Shown here: positions 1-6,689 of the stretch, piece after piece
Position numbering within the stretch: the stretch's first letter is position 1
How the letters are laid out: every line of letters begins with the position of its first letter
NCBI GenBank assembly: GCA_046497505.1
Contig: JAWOFN010000106.1
Span: 1 to 9,870, forward strand
DNA length: 9,870 nucleotides
Direction: 5' to 3'
Source: JAWOFN01 sp046497505 [NCBI: bacterium]
GTDB taxonomy: Bacteria; Blakebacterota; Blakebacteria; Blakebacterales
The notes under the pieces: model-generated
Told to the model about the DNA's origin: nothing
The model's database searches: none
The model's input: the letters and a program-made list of their open reading frames with translations, nothing else
Made by a program: the position numbers and the translations under genes

Positions 1-430
1 CCACGAGTGACCTGGGCCCCCACGGTGCGCTGTCGCGGGCATCTGGAACGGCCCCCAGGGGATCGCCCTCCGCATACCCCAGCAGCGAGGGATGGGGACG
101 GAAACGGGCGTTCAGCGCACGGGCTGCGGGGTCCACCAGCAGCTTGGAGGGGTTGAACCGGTGCCCGCGGGAGGGCTCGTAGGGACCGTGGACCCGGTAG
201 CCATACGCCAGGCCTGGGCCTGCCCCGGGGAGGAAACCGTGCCAGGTACCCTCCTGCACAGCGGGGAGCCGATGCCTCGCTTCCTCCCGGCCCTCCCCGT
301 CGAAGAGACAGAGCTCCACCGCTTCGGCGTGGCGGGAGTAGAGGGTGAAGTTGACCCCTCCTTCCCGGGGTACCGCCCCGGGCAGCTCGGGGTCCCCGGG
401 GACCAGGGGTCCGGGGGGCAGGTGGCTCAC
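1..430 (-). CDS. glgX: GlgX/TreX-type glycogen debranching enzyme, N-terminal part (runs off the left edge)
   Basis: Translating the minus strand from a GTG at 430 gives 143 codons open to the window edge. The protein begins with the CBM48/isoamylase N-terminal fold: GGVNFTLYSRHAEAVELCLF near residues 25-44, YGYRVHGPYEPSRGHRFNPS near 80-99, then KLLVDPAARAL. These are the signature blocks of GlgX/TreX debranching enzymes, which hydrolyse alpha-1,6 branches in glycogen or maltodextrin. The catalytic GH13 barrel would lie beyond the edge and is not visible, so activity is inferred. The GTG start overlaps the glgB stop as GTGA, and a GGAGGT lies three bases upstream inside the end of glgB, which fits translational coupling. 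The spacing is tight, but no better start exists. GlgX versus TreX or a malto-oligosyltrehalose-linked isoamylase cannot be settled from this fragment. Confidence 0.85.
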   Translation of the reverse strand, partial: MSHLPPGPLVPGDPELPGAVPREGGVNFTLYSRHAEAVELCLFDGEGREEARHRLPAVQEGTWHGFLPGAGPGLAYGYRVHGPYEPSRGHRFNPSKLLVDPAARALNARFRPHPSLLGYAEGDPLGAVPDARDSAPWGPRSLV

Positions 431-2328
431 GTGACCTCCACCAGCACCATGGCACTCAGCGGGGGCACATCGAGCACCAGGGAGCCGGCGTACCCGTCCG
501 CCGGTACCGGCTCGGTGGCGAGCCGGGTGTCCGGTCCCCTGCCCCGGCCTCCGTAGCGCGGCCGATCGGTGTCCAGGCCGACTCCCCAGGCCCCCTCTCC
601 CGGCACACCCACGCGGCAGGAGCGATGGAGGCGGTCGGAGAAGTTGCACAGCACCGCGACCCGGGGTGCGGCGCTTTCCACCGGCTGTCTCAGAAAGGAG
701 AGCATGCTCCTGCGGGAGTCGTCGGGATCGATCCACCGGAACCCCTCCGGGCGGACATCCCCTTCATGCACTGCCTTCAGCCTGCGATAGAGACGGTTGA
801 GATCGTCAACCAGGCGCAGGATCCCGCGGTGCGGGCCCTTCTCCAGCAGATGCCAGCTCAGCTGCCCGTCGTGGTCCCACTCCCTGCGCTGTCCCCACTC
901 CGAGCCCATGAAGAGCAGCTTCTTGCCCGGGTAGGTGTACTGGAAGGTCAGGTAGGTGCGCAGCCCGGCGAACTCCTGGGAGGCGGTGCCGGGCATCTTG
1001 TCCAGCAGGGCCCCCTTCCCGTAGACCACCTCGTCGTGGGAGAGAGGCAGGATGAAGTACTCGTCGAACGCATAGGTGATCCCGAAGGTGAGCTTGTCGT
1101 GGTTCTCCGGGCGCTCTTCCAGGGGCCTCCAGATGTAATCCAGCGTATCGTTCATCCAGCCCATGTTCCATTTGTAGCCGAACCCGAGACCACCTTCCCC
1201 TGTGGGGCGACTCACCCCTGGCCACGCCGAGGACTCCTCGGCGGCCGTGAAGGCCCCGGGGAAGCCCGCACTCACCTCGTCGTTCAAGCGCTTCAGGAAC
1301 GCCACCGCCTCCAGGTTCTCGTTCCCGCCCTCCTCGTTGGGCTCCCACTCCCCCTTCTCCCGGCCGAAGTCCAGGTAGAGCATGGAGGCGACCGCGTCCA
1401 CCCGAAGCCCGTCTATGTGGTACTCGTCGAGCCAGAAGAGCGCGCTGCTGATCAGGAACGCCGCCACCTCGGGGCGGCCGTAGTCGTAGACCAGGGTCTC
1501 CCACCCCGGGTGCCGCCCCTTCAGAGGATCCGCGTATTCGTAGAGGGGGGTGCCGTCGAAGGCGGCCAGTCCCCATGGGTCCTCGGGGAAATGCCCCGGC
1601 ACCCAGTCCAGGATCACCCCGATCCCTTCCCGGTGGCAGCGGTCGATGAACAGCTGCAGGTCCCCCGGCGGACCGTACCGGGCGGTGGGTGCGAAGAGCG
1701 AGGTGGGCTGGTAGCCCCAGGAACCGTAGAAAGGATGCTCGGTGACCGGAAGCAGCTCGATGTGGGTGAAGCCCCGATCGCGGACCCAGGGGATCAGCTC
1801 CCGGGCCAGTTCCTTCCACGTGAGGTGACGCTGGCCGCCTCCCCTCCTGCGCCAGGAACCGGCATGAACCTCGTAGATGGAGATCGGGCGATCCGGGCGA
1901 TGACGCTCCCTCCGGTTGGCCATCCACTCCCCATCCGACCACGCATGCGCGCCGGGGGTCCACACCTCCGAGATTGAGGGGTCCCGGGCCGAGCAGCGGA
2001 AAGCGTAGGGATCCGCCTTGCGGGGCAGGGTCTCTCCCTCCGGACCCAGGAGGTGGTACATGTACTCGGTCCCGGGTCCGGTCCCTGGGACCGACCCCGC
2101 CCAGAGTCCGCTCGCCGGATAGCGCTTGAGGGGATGTGCCCCCGGATCCCAATCGTTGAAGGGGCCCACCACGGAGACCGCGGTAGCGGCCGGGGCCCAG
2201 ACCGCGAACCGGGTCCCGGATTCCCCCTCCCGGCGGGCGGGGTGGGCACCCAGTCCCTCGTAGGCCCGCATCCACTCCCCGTCCCGGAACCGGCGGTGCT
2301 GTTCCGGTGAGAGGGTCGGGTTCACCAC
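427..2328 (-). CDS. glgB: 1,4-alpha-glucan (glycogen) branching enzyme GlgB
   Basis: Transfers alpha-1,4 glucan segments to form alpha-1,6 branches in cytoplasmic glycogen. Starting at GTG 2328 it is 633 residues, normal for GlgB with a single N-terminal CBM48 (about residues 30-115). The GH13 barrel follows from about 145, with IYEVHAGSW (151-159), GYQPTSLFAP (205-214) and the three catalytic acids: nucleophile D311 in GLRVDAV, acid/base E364 in TAAEES, and D432 in LSHDEVVYGKG. The all-beta C-terminal domain closes the protein. The frame stays open upstream to a TTG at 2478, but that stretch has poor third-position GC (9 of 29 codons) and contains the promoter. N-termini of the family resemble LSPEQHRRF...YEGLGAHP, which begins right after the GTGGTG. 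GAGGAG lies 8 bases before GTG 2328; GTG 2325 is an equal alternative. The stop overlaps the start of glgX by four bases. Confidence 0.96.
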   Translation of the reverse strand: MVNPTLSPEQHRRFRDGEWMRAYEGLGAHPARREGESGTRFAVWAPAATAVSVVGPFNDWDPGAHPLKRYPASGLWAGSVPGTGPGTEYMYHLLGPEGETLPRKADPYAFRCSARDPSISEVWTPGAHAWSDGEWMANRRERHRPDRPISIYEVHAGSWRRRGGGQRHLTWKELARELIPWVRDRGFTHIELLPVTEHPFYGSWGYQPTSLFAPTARYGPPGDLQLFIDRCHREGIGVILDWVPGHFPEDPWGLAAFDGTPLYEYADPLKGRHPGWETLVYDYGRPEVAAFLISSALFWLDEYHIDGLRVDAVASMLYLDFGREKGEWEPNEEGGNENLEAVAFLKRLNDEVSAGFPGAFTAAEESSAWPGVSRPTGEGGLGFGYKWNMGWMNDTLDYIWRPLEERPENHDKLTFGITYAFDEYFILPLSHDEVVYGKGALLDKMPGTASQEFAGLRTYLTFQYTYPGKKLLFMGSEWGQRREWDHDGQLSWHLLEKGPHRGILRLVDDLNRLYRRLKAVHEGDVRPEGFRWIDPDDSRRSMLSFLRQPVESAAPRVAVLCNFSDRLHRSCRVGVPGEGAWGVGLDTDRPRYGGRGRGPDTRLATEPVPADGYAGSLVLDVPPLSAMVLVEVT

Positions 2329-2432
2329 GGTCTCATCTCCTCGAGGCCGACCAGCACGTGGTCGTTGAAGTGGAAAGGTCGCCTCATGCCCACGAGGAGG
2401 GCGAGGAGGGTCATCCTCCGCGGTGCCGGCAC
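2322..2432 (-). CDS. Small coding-like frame overlapping the glgB start (leader peptide or small protein)
   Basis: A short frame ends in TGG TGA, with the TGA overlapping the GTGGTG start of glgB. From ATG 2414 it has 30 codons, of which 27 end in G or C. The competing glgB-frame extension over the same bases has only 9 of 29, so this frame looks like the translated one. The peptide carries a short hydrophobic run (TLLALLVGM) followed by RRPFHFNDHVLVGLEEMRPW. Possible starts are GTG 2432, with GGGAG five bases upstream, or ATG 2414, where GGAGG abuts the codon directly and is too close. I chose GTG 2432. I recognise no family. Its place between the promoter and glgB, with overlapping stop and start, would couple glgB translation to it. 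It could also be chance in a GC-rich genome. Confidence 0.38.
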   Translation of the reverse strand: MPAPRRMTLLALLVGMRRPFHFNDHVLVGLEEMRPW

Positions 2433-2448
2433 GCATGCTCCCTTCGAG

Positions 2449-2478
2449 CTGATATGATCTCGGGGCGGACGATGTCAA
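2449..2478 (-). promoter_or_regulatory. Sigma-70-type promoter ahead of the glgB-glgX module
   Basis: A perfect -35 box TTGACA (2478-2473) is followed after 18 bases by TATCAG (2454-2449), a 4 of 6 match to TATAAT, within a local AT-rich patch that stands out from GC-rich surroundings. Transcription would begin near 2442, leaving a very short leader before the small frame and placing the AAGGGAG (2444-2438) at the extreme 5' end. It lies between the lapA-like stop and glgB, where a promoter is expected. The -10 is imperfect, and other register choices exist. Confidence 0.45.
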
Positions 2479-2516
2479 GATACCCGTACGGCACCGGCGG
2501 GGACAGGGAGGCCCCT

Positions 2517-2531
2517 CGGGCGGACTGCCCG
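2517..2531 (-). terminator. Weak hairpin just after the lapA-like gene
   Basis: CGGGC and GCCCG can pair as a 5-bp stem around a 5-base loop, beginning about 5 bases after the lapA-like stop codon. No U-rich tract follows on the minus strand, so intrinsic termination is doubtful. It is listed because it sits exactly between two transcription units. Confidence 0.15.
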
Positions 2532-2535
2532 GCGA

Positions 2536-2733
2536 TCAGCCTCCCCGGTCCCTCCATCCCATATAGGCCGTGCCGGCCGCGAACCCCGCAGCAGCGGCGA
2601 AGAGGATGAGGAGCACCCGGGACATGCTGACCGTCCAGAAGAGGAGGCGGATCTCCACCACCGCGGTGTTCTGGGCGGCAAGGACCAGCAACAGCACGGT
2701 CAGGACCAGCGCGATCGCGATTCTGGGTCTCAT
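2536..2733 (-). CDS. LapA/DUF1049-like small inner-membrane protein
   Basis: 65 residues. Two hydrophobic helices are evident (about 5-20 and 39-58), joined by the family's characteristic segment QNTAVVEIRLLFWTVSMSRV (21-40), where Asn, a beta-like V-x-I pattern, LFW and a Ser precede the second helix. This matches the LapA domain (DUF1049), found in lipopolysaccharide-assembly proteins of proteobacteria and in many short uncharacterised membrane proteins. The role here is unknown; E. coli LapA acts with LapB, whose TPR part is not seen nearby. The start is well supported: AAAGGAGGT at 2748-2740 lies six bases before the ATG, the best ribosome binding site in the window. It follows the MFS gene by 49 bases and is probably co-transcribed with it. 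Confidence 0.85.
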   Translation of the reverse strand: MRPRIAIALVLTVLLLVLAAQNTAVVEIRLLFWTVSMSRVLLILFAAAAGFAAGTAYMGWRDRGG

Positions 2734-2782
2734 GGTTCGACCTCCTTTGGTTCGGCGTACCGGTCAGATCCCGGCCCCGGCA

Positions 2783-4114
2783 TCACGTAGACGGAAGGAA
2801 ATCCTCCGCTTCGGGCAGGCTCCATGCCGTCCCCACCCCCAGCAGCGCCAGCACTCCCAGTATACCGATGAGGCCGGGCAAGCCAAGGAGTCCGGGGATG
2901 ACTCCCATGCCGCTCCCCGCCAGGGTCACGATCCCGATGACGGTGTTCCCGTACGCTACATAGGTGGGACGGTCATCTCCGGGCACCGCATCGATGAGGT
3001 AGGTCTTCCGCCCCACCCGGACCCCGCCCACCGCGATCCCCATGAGGAAGAAGACGGGAGCGAAGGCGTAAGGGGTCTGGAGTCCCTCGGGGAGCAAACC
3101 GAAGAGGAGGGCGGCGGCGGCGGTGAGGGCACCGAGCGCCCCCGCGGCCATCATCACCTTCCGGCTCGAGCGGTCGGAGAAGTGCCCCCACACCGAGCTG
3201 CTCACCGCCGAGGCGATGCCGGTGACCACCACGAAGATGCCCAGCCTTCCCGCTCCCTCTCCCGCGGTGGAGTGGGCCAGGAGGGTGTAGAAGGGCAGGG
3301 ATATCTCCACCGCCAGGAGCAGGAACCCGCGGGCCGCCAGGTAGCGGGCGAAGGCGGGCACCTCCCGCATCAGCCGCGTCCCCTCGGCCGCTTCCTCCAG
3401 GGCGTTCCGGCCCCCTCCGGTGGCACCCGGCACCTCTCTGATGAGGGCGAAGAACAGGGCCCCCAGGGCCCACAGCAGGGCCGCTCCGGCCAGCAGGGTG
3501 AGATAGGGGGCCACCGAGCCGTCCCGATCGAGCCGGGTCTTGATGAGGATCCCCGCCGTGACGGTGAGGATGCCCCCGAGGGTGGCCCGAAGTCCCAGCA
3601 TGCGTCCCCGGCGCCAGCGCGGGACGGTCTTGCCCATCACGTCCTGGAAGGAGACCGATCCCACCCCGCTCGCGATGCTCCATAGGGCCATGAGGCCCAA
3701 CACCACGGCCCCGGCGGCCGCGGGGGGGAGTCCGAGGACCGCCGGGATCATGAGGGCCAGGAAGATCGCCTGGGAGGAACCGGCCGCCACCCACGCCCAC
3801 TTGCGGCGCGCAAGCCTGCGGATGCGGCCCGCCACCAGCAGTTGGGGGAGCAGAGAACCCGCCCTGCGCACCGGCAGGAGCGCTCCCGCAAGCGATGCGG
3901 GGGCCCCGATCGCTGCATAGAGCCAGGGAAGGACCAGACCGGGGCTGGCCAGCTGTTCCGCCAGCTTGGTGCATGCACCGTTGGCGACGTTCAGCAGGAA
4001 GTTGCGGGGTACCTCGGAGCAGGCCTCCTCGGGGATGGCCTCACACACGCGGCCCTCCCCTCCGCCCGCGACGAGCTCGTAGACATGTCTGTGCGCCGCG
4101 ACGGTGTCAGGCAA
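2783..4114 (-). CDS. Major facilitator superfamily transporter, substrate unknown
   Basis: Integral membrane protein of 443 residues from TTG 4114, with about 11-12 hydrophobic segments arranged as two halves. The first half has a motif-A-like cytoplasmic loop (MGKTVPRWRRGRMLGLRA). The second half has WGHFSDRSSRK after its second helix and a GRKTYLIDAVPGDDRPTYVA loop. The N-terminus before the first helix, GRVCEAIPEEACSEVPRNF (about residues 21-39), resembles a subgroup of MFS proteins I recall that begin with an acidic, two-cysteine preface. The frame is open further upstream to 4297, but that region is the divergent promoter, overlaps the peptidase gene and reads as low-quality protein. TTG 4114 has AAGGA four bases upstream and keeps the conserved preface, so I prefer it, with moderate certainty. 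Nothing in the sequence fixes the substrate. The lapA-like gene follows. Confidence 0.85.
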   Translation of the reverse strand: MPDTVAAHRHVYELVAGGGEGRVCEAIPEEACSEVPRNFLLNVANGACTKLAEQLASPGLVLPWLYAAIGAPASLAGALLPVRRAGSLLPQLLVAGRIRRLARRKWAWVAAGSSQAIFLALMIPAVLGLPPAAAGAVVLGLMALWSIASGVGSVSFQDVMGKTVPRWRRGRMLGLRATLGGILTVTAGILIKTRLDRDGSVAPYLTLLAGAALLWALGALFFALIREVPGATGGGRNALEEAAEGTRLMREVPAFARYLAARGFLLLAVEISLPFYTLLAHSTAGEGAGRLGIFVVVTGIASAVSSSVWGHFSDRSSRKVMMAAGALGALTAAAALLFGLLPEGLQTPYAFAPVFFLMGIAVGGVRVGRKTYLIDAVPGDDRPTYVAYGNTVIGIVTLAGSGMGVIPGLLGLPGLIGILGVLALLGVGTAWSLPEAEDFLPST

Positions 4115-4280
4115 GAGGTCCTTCGCTTTCCAGCATGGTGAAGGTCTTCCCCCCGCAGGGGGTCGGAAGAACAGGGCCCCCGGCCGACGGTAGCATGGAC
4201 CCGGGCGCCTGGGAACATCGTATATAGCAGGAACAGACAGCACAGACCCCACCTCCCAACCGACGAACGGGGACCGACGC
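4115..4280. promoter_or_regulatory. Divergent intergenic region with AT-rich core and GGAACA direct repeat
   Basis: 166 bases separate the MFS start (minus) from the peptidase start (plus). The only AT-rich patch is around 4217-4228 (TATATA at 4221-4226), readable as a -10 element on either strand. Two copies of GGAACA (4212-4217 and 4230-4235) flank it with an 18-base period, which could mark a regulator site or an extracytoplasmic-function sigma element. No good TTGACA-like -35 is present at standard spacing on either strand, so exact start sites are not assigned. Confidence 0.3.
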
Positions 4281-5393
4281 ATGACCCACAAGCTCACGAT
4301 CGCCGCGACCCTCCTGACCCTCGGCCTCTCCCTGCCTGCATGTGCTCAGTCCGACGCCCCCCTCACGCCGGGACGCGAGAAGGCGCTGGAGCATATCAGC
4401 GCCACCCGCCTGGAGACGCATCTATCCTTCCTTGCTTCCGACATGCTGAAGGGACGGGATACCCCCTCGGAGGGGCTGGAAGCCGCCGCTCTCTACATCG
4501 CCAGTCAGTTCGAGCGGGCCGGCCTGGAGCCGGCCGCCGAGGGGAGCTGGTTCCAGACAGCGGACATGTACCGCTTTACCGATGAGCGGGGACGTCAACG
4601 CATCGTGTCCGGTGAGCGGCTCCCCGATGGCATCGAGGGGGAACCGGTGAGGCTCCGGAACGTGGCCGGTCTCCTCCGGGGCTCCGACCCGGAGCTGCGG
4701 GACACCTTCATCCTGGTCAGCGCGCACTACGACCACGTGGGGATCGGGCGTGCCGATGCTTCCGGCGACAGCATCTACAACGGCGCCAACGACAACGGGA
4801 GCGGTACGGTCACGGTGGTGGAACTCGCCCTCGCCATGGGGCCGTCCCCGCCCCCGGGCCGCAGCATCCTCTTCATCACCTGGTTCGGTGAGGAACGGGG
4901 TCTGCTGGGTTCCCGGTGGTACGCGGAGCGCCCCCTCGTCCCCCTGGAGCGGACGGTGGCCAATGTGAACCTGGAACAGGTGGGACGTACCGACGGGGAC
5001 GAGGGTGACCAGACCGGACGGCTGGCCTTCACCGGTCACACTTTCTCGGAGGTGCCCGCCTACTTCCAGGAGGCGGGAGAGACGGTGGGGATCGACATCT
5101 ACCACCACGAAGAGTACAGCGCCCCCTTCTTCCGCATGAGCGACAACATCGCGCTGGCCGGGAAGGGTGTGCCGGCCCACTCCGCCACGGTGGCCTTCCA
5201 GTACGAGGACTACCACAGGCCGGGAGACCACTGGCAGAAGATCGATTACCGGAACATGGCCCGGACCGCCCGGACCCTTGCGCTGGGGCTCTACCTCATG
5301 GCGGACAACCCCGACCCGCCGGGATGGAACGAGTCCCTGCCCGAGACCCGCCCTTACGTGGATGCCTGGAAGGCCCTCCACGGAGGGCGCTAG
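4281..5393 (+). CDS. Secreted M28-family zinc aminopeptidase
   Basis: 370 residues. A Sec signal peptide (1-20) ends in LSLPACAQS, readable either as a lipobox with C21 lipidated or as an ACA signal-peptidase I site, so the enzyme acts in the envelope or outside. The M28 metal sites are in order: H149 and D151 (SAHYDHVG), bridging D171 (GANDNGSG), catalytic/ligand pair E204-E205 (WFGEERG), E222 (VNLEQVGR) and H312 (YHRPGDH). Such enzymes remove N-terminal amino acids from peptides using two zinc ions. At the fourth ligand the family normally has Asp (as in NLDMVGR); here it is Glu, which may still bind metal. The segment between residues 90 and 140 is too short for a full PA domain. The start is supported by GGGGA eight bases upstream and the immediate signal peptide. 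A divergent promoter is shared with the MFS gene; specificity is unknown. Confidence 0.93.
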   Translation: MTHKLTIAATLLTLGLSLPACAQSDAPLTPGREKALEHISATRLETHLSFLASDMLKGRDTPSEGLEAAALYIASQFERAGLEPAAEGSWFQTADMYRFTDERGRQRIVSGERLPDGIEGEPVRLRNVAGLLRGSDPELRDTFILVSAHYDHVGIGRADASGDSIYNGANDNGSGTVTVVELALAMGPSPPPGRSILFITWFGEERGLLGSRWYAERPLVPLERTVANVNLEQVGRTDGDEGDQTGRLAFTGHTFSEVPAYFQEAGETVGIDIYHHEEYSAPFFRMSDNIALAGKGVPAHSATVAFQYEDYHRPGDHWQKIDYRNMARTARTLALGLYLMADNPDPPGWNESLPETRPYVDAWKALHGGR

Positions 5394-5491
5394 GGTCCGG
5401 TCCTCTGTGTGATCCGTCACCTGTCCGGGTTCGATGCGTCCGGATCCTGACACGCGGGTCCTTCCTCGTGGGTGCACGGGAGCGATGCATG

Positions 5492-5530
5492 TACTAGAGT
5501 GGGGACCGGCACTGACGCCATACGAAGGAG
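5492..5530 (+). promoter_or_regulatory. Possible -10 and ribosome binding site ahead of the dehydrogenase
   Basis: The 144-base gap after the peptidase gene holds a TACTAG -10-like hexamer (5492-5497) in a short AT-richer patch, without a convincing -35. AAGGAG at 5525-5530 lies seven bases before TTG 5538 and decides that start over the longer in-frame ATG at 5472. A TCCGG/CCGGA hairpin around 5428-5449 has no T-tract. Confidence 0.28.
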
Positions 5531-5537
5531 CAGGCCC

Positions 5538-6689
5538 TTGGTACGCGCCGCCGTGATGCCCGCACCGGGCACCCCCATCGAAGTCCGGGAGTTCCCGGAC
5601 CCGGTCATGGAGCCGGGGAGTGTACTCCTGGAGACCCTCTGCAGCGAGGTGTGCGGGACCGACGTCCACCTCCATCACGGCCGACTGGCCGGGGTACCCT
5701 ATCCCATCATCCCGGGCCACGTGAGCGTGGGCAGGGTACTGGAGACCGCCGGCGAGGTCACCGACGTGGACGGGGACACGATCACCGAAGGGCAGGTCGT
5801 CACCTTCCTGGATGTACACGAGACGTGCAACGCCTGCTGGCACTGCCTGGTCGCCCGGGAACCCACCAAGTGCCCCGACCGCCGTGTGTACGGCATCACT
5901 TACGGAGCCGGCGAGGGGCTGCTGGGCGGATGGAGCGAGAAGATCTATCTCAAACCGGGGGTGAAGATCGTCCCCCTCCCGGGTCCGGTGGACCCGCTGG
6001 ACTTCATAGGGGGCGGGTGCGGTCTGAGCACCGGGTTCCACGCCGTGGAGCGGGGTGATATCCGGCTCGGGGATACGGTGGTGGTCCAGGGGAGCGGCCC
6101 GGTCGGTCTCTCGGCTGCCATCTTCGCCCGCCTGGCCGGGGCGGACCGGCTCATCGTCATCGGAGCCCCCCGGACCCGCCTCGACCTGGCGCTCCGATAC
6201 GAGGCGGACCTGACCCTGGATATCGGCACGCTGGAACCGGCCGAACGGCTGGAAGCCGTCCGGGACCTCACCGATGGGCGGGGAGCCGATGCGGTCATCG
6301 AGGCGAGCGGCAACCCTGCGGCCGTTCCCGAGGGGATGGACCTGGCACGGGACGGGGGACGGTACGTCATCGTCGGGCAGTACACCGATGCGGGGAGCAT
6401 CGAGGTGAATCCCCATACCCAGATCAACCGGAAGCACCTGGACGTCCGAGGCTGCTGGGGAACCGCGTTCACCCACGTCTATCGGGCGATCCAGCTCCTG
6501 GGACGATACCGCGAGCGCTTCCCCTGGCGGGAGATGGTGAGCCATACCTTCACCCTGGAAGAGGCGGACGAGGCCCTGGAAGCCGTGGCCGGTCTCCAGG
6601 CCACCAAGGCCCTCATACTCCCGGGGGAGTGGCGGCCCGGTATCGGCGGGACCCTCATGGCCGGGGAAGGGACACAGCGGGATGTCTGA
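5538..6689 (+). CDS. Zinc-dependent medium-chain alcohol dehydrogenase family protein
   Basis: 383 residues from TTG 5538 (AAGGAG seven bases upstream). The GroES-like domain carries catalytic-zinc candidates C39 (VCGTD) and H61 (PGH), and the structural-zinc lobe C97, C100, C103 and C112 (CNACWHC then C). The Rossmann fold has GSGPVG at 185-190. The protein should oxidise an alcohol or reduce a carbonyl with a nicotinamide cofactor in the cytoplasm; the substrate cannot be read from sequence. The second Rossmann strand ends IVIGAPRTR rather than in the Asp typical of strict NAD users, so cofactor choice is open. Oddities: the usual GHE is GHV, and the last structural cysteine is spaced by eight residues instead of seven. 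I recall similar zinc-binding dehydrogenases with GLLGGWSEKIYLKPG and GGGCGL in high-GC bacteria. The stop overlaps the mauE-like start by eight bases, suggesting one operon. Confidence 0.93.
   Translation: MVRAAVMPAPGTPIEVREFPDPVMEPGSVLLETLCSEVCGTDVHLHHGRLAGVPYPIIPGHVSVGRVLETAGEVTDVDGDTITEGQVVTFLDVHETCNACWHCLVAREPTKCPDRRVYGITYGAGEGLLGGWSEKIYLKPGVKIVPLPGPVDPLDFIGGGCGLSTGFHAVERGDIRLGDTVVVQGSGPVGLSAAIFARLAGADRLIVIGAPRTRLDLALRYEADLTLDIGTLEPAERLEAVRDLTDGRGADAVIEASGNPAAVPEGMDLARDGGRYVIVGQYTDAGSIEVNPHTQINRKHLDVRGCWGTAFTHVYRAIQLLGRYRERFPWREMVSHTFTLEEADEALEAVAGLQATKALILPGEWRPGIGGTLMAGEGTQRDV

Noticed and set aside
92-556. 154-codon plus-strand frame at the left end
   Set aside because: The opposite strand encodes the recognisable GlgX N-terminus and the glgB C-terminus over the same bases.
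625-1977. 450-codon plus-strand frame opposite glgB
   Set aside because: It lies entirely antisense to a glgB with intact catalytic residues. Its composition (Gly, Pro, Val and Glu rich, no domain) is typical of a mirror frame in GC-rich DNA.
806-2275. 489-codon minus-strand frame inside glgB
   Set aside because: Same strand, shifted frame of a verified enzyme; the translation is Arg/Gly/Pro-rich with no recognisable motif.
3105-3127. GGC-type triplet run
   Set aside because: It encodes an alanine-rich stretch of a transmembrane helix in the MFS protein, so it is ordinary composition rather than a functional repeat.
2570-3685. 371-codon plus-strand frame opposite the MFS and lapA-like genes
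   Set aside because: Low-complexity His/Gly/Glu/Arg composition and antisense to membrane proteins with clear helices.
4107-4421. Start of the MFS gene at 4297 or another minus-strand frame reaching 4421
   Set aside because: These would read through the divergent promoter and into the peptidase signal sequence; the encoded residues are Pro/Arg/Gly-rich and unlike MFS N-termini.
4422-6545. 707-codon minus-strand frame opposite the peptidase and dehydrogenase
   Set aside because: It spans two well-supported plus-strand genes and their intergenic gap; His/Pro/Gly-rich and without domains, so an antisense shadow.
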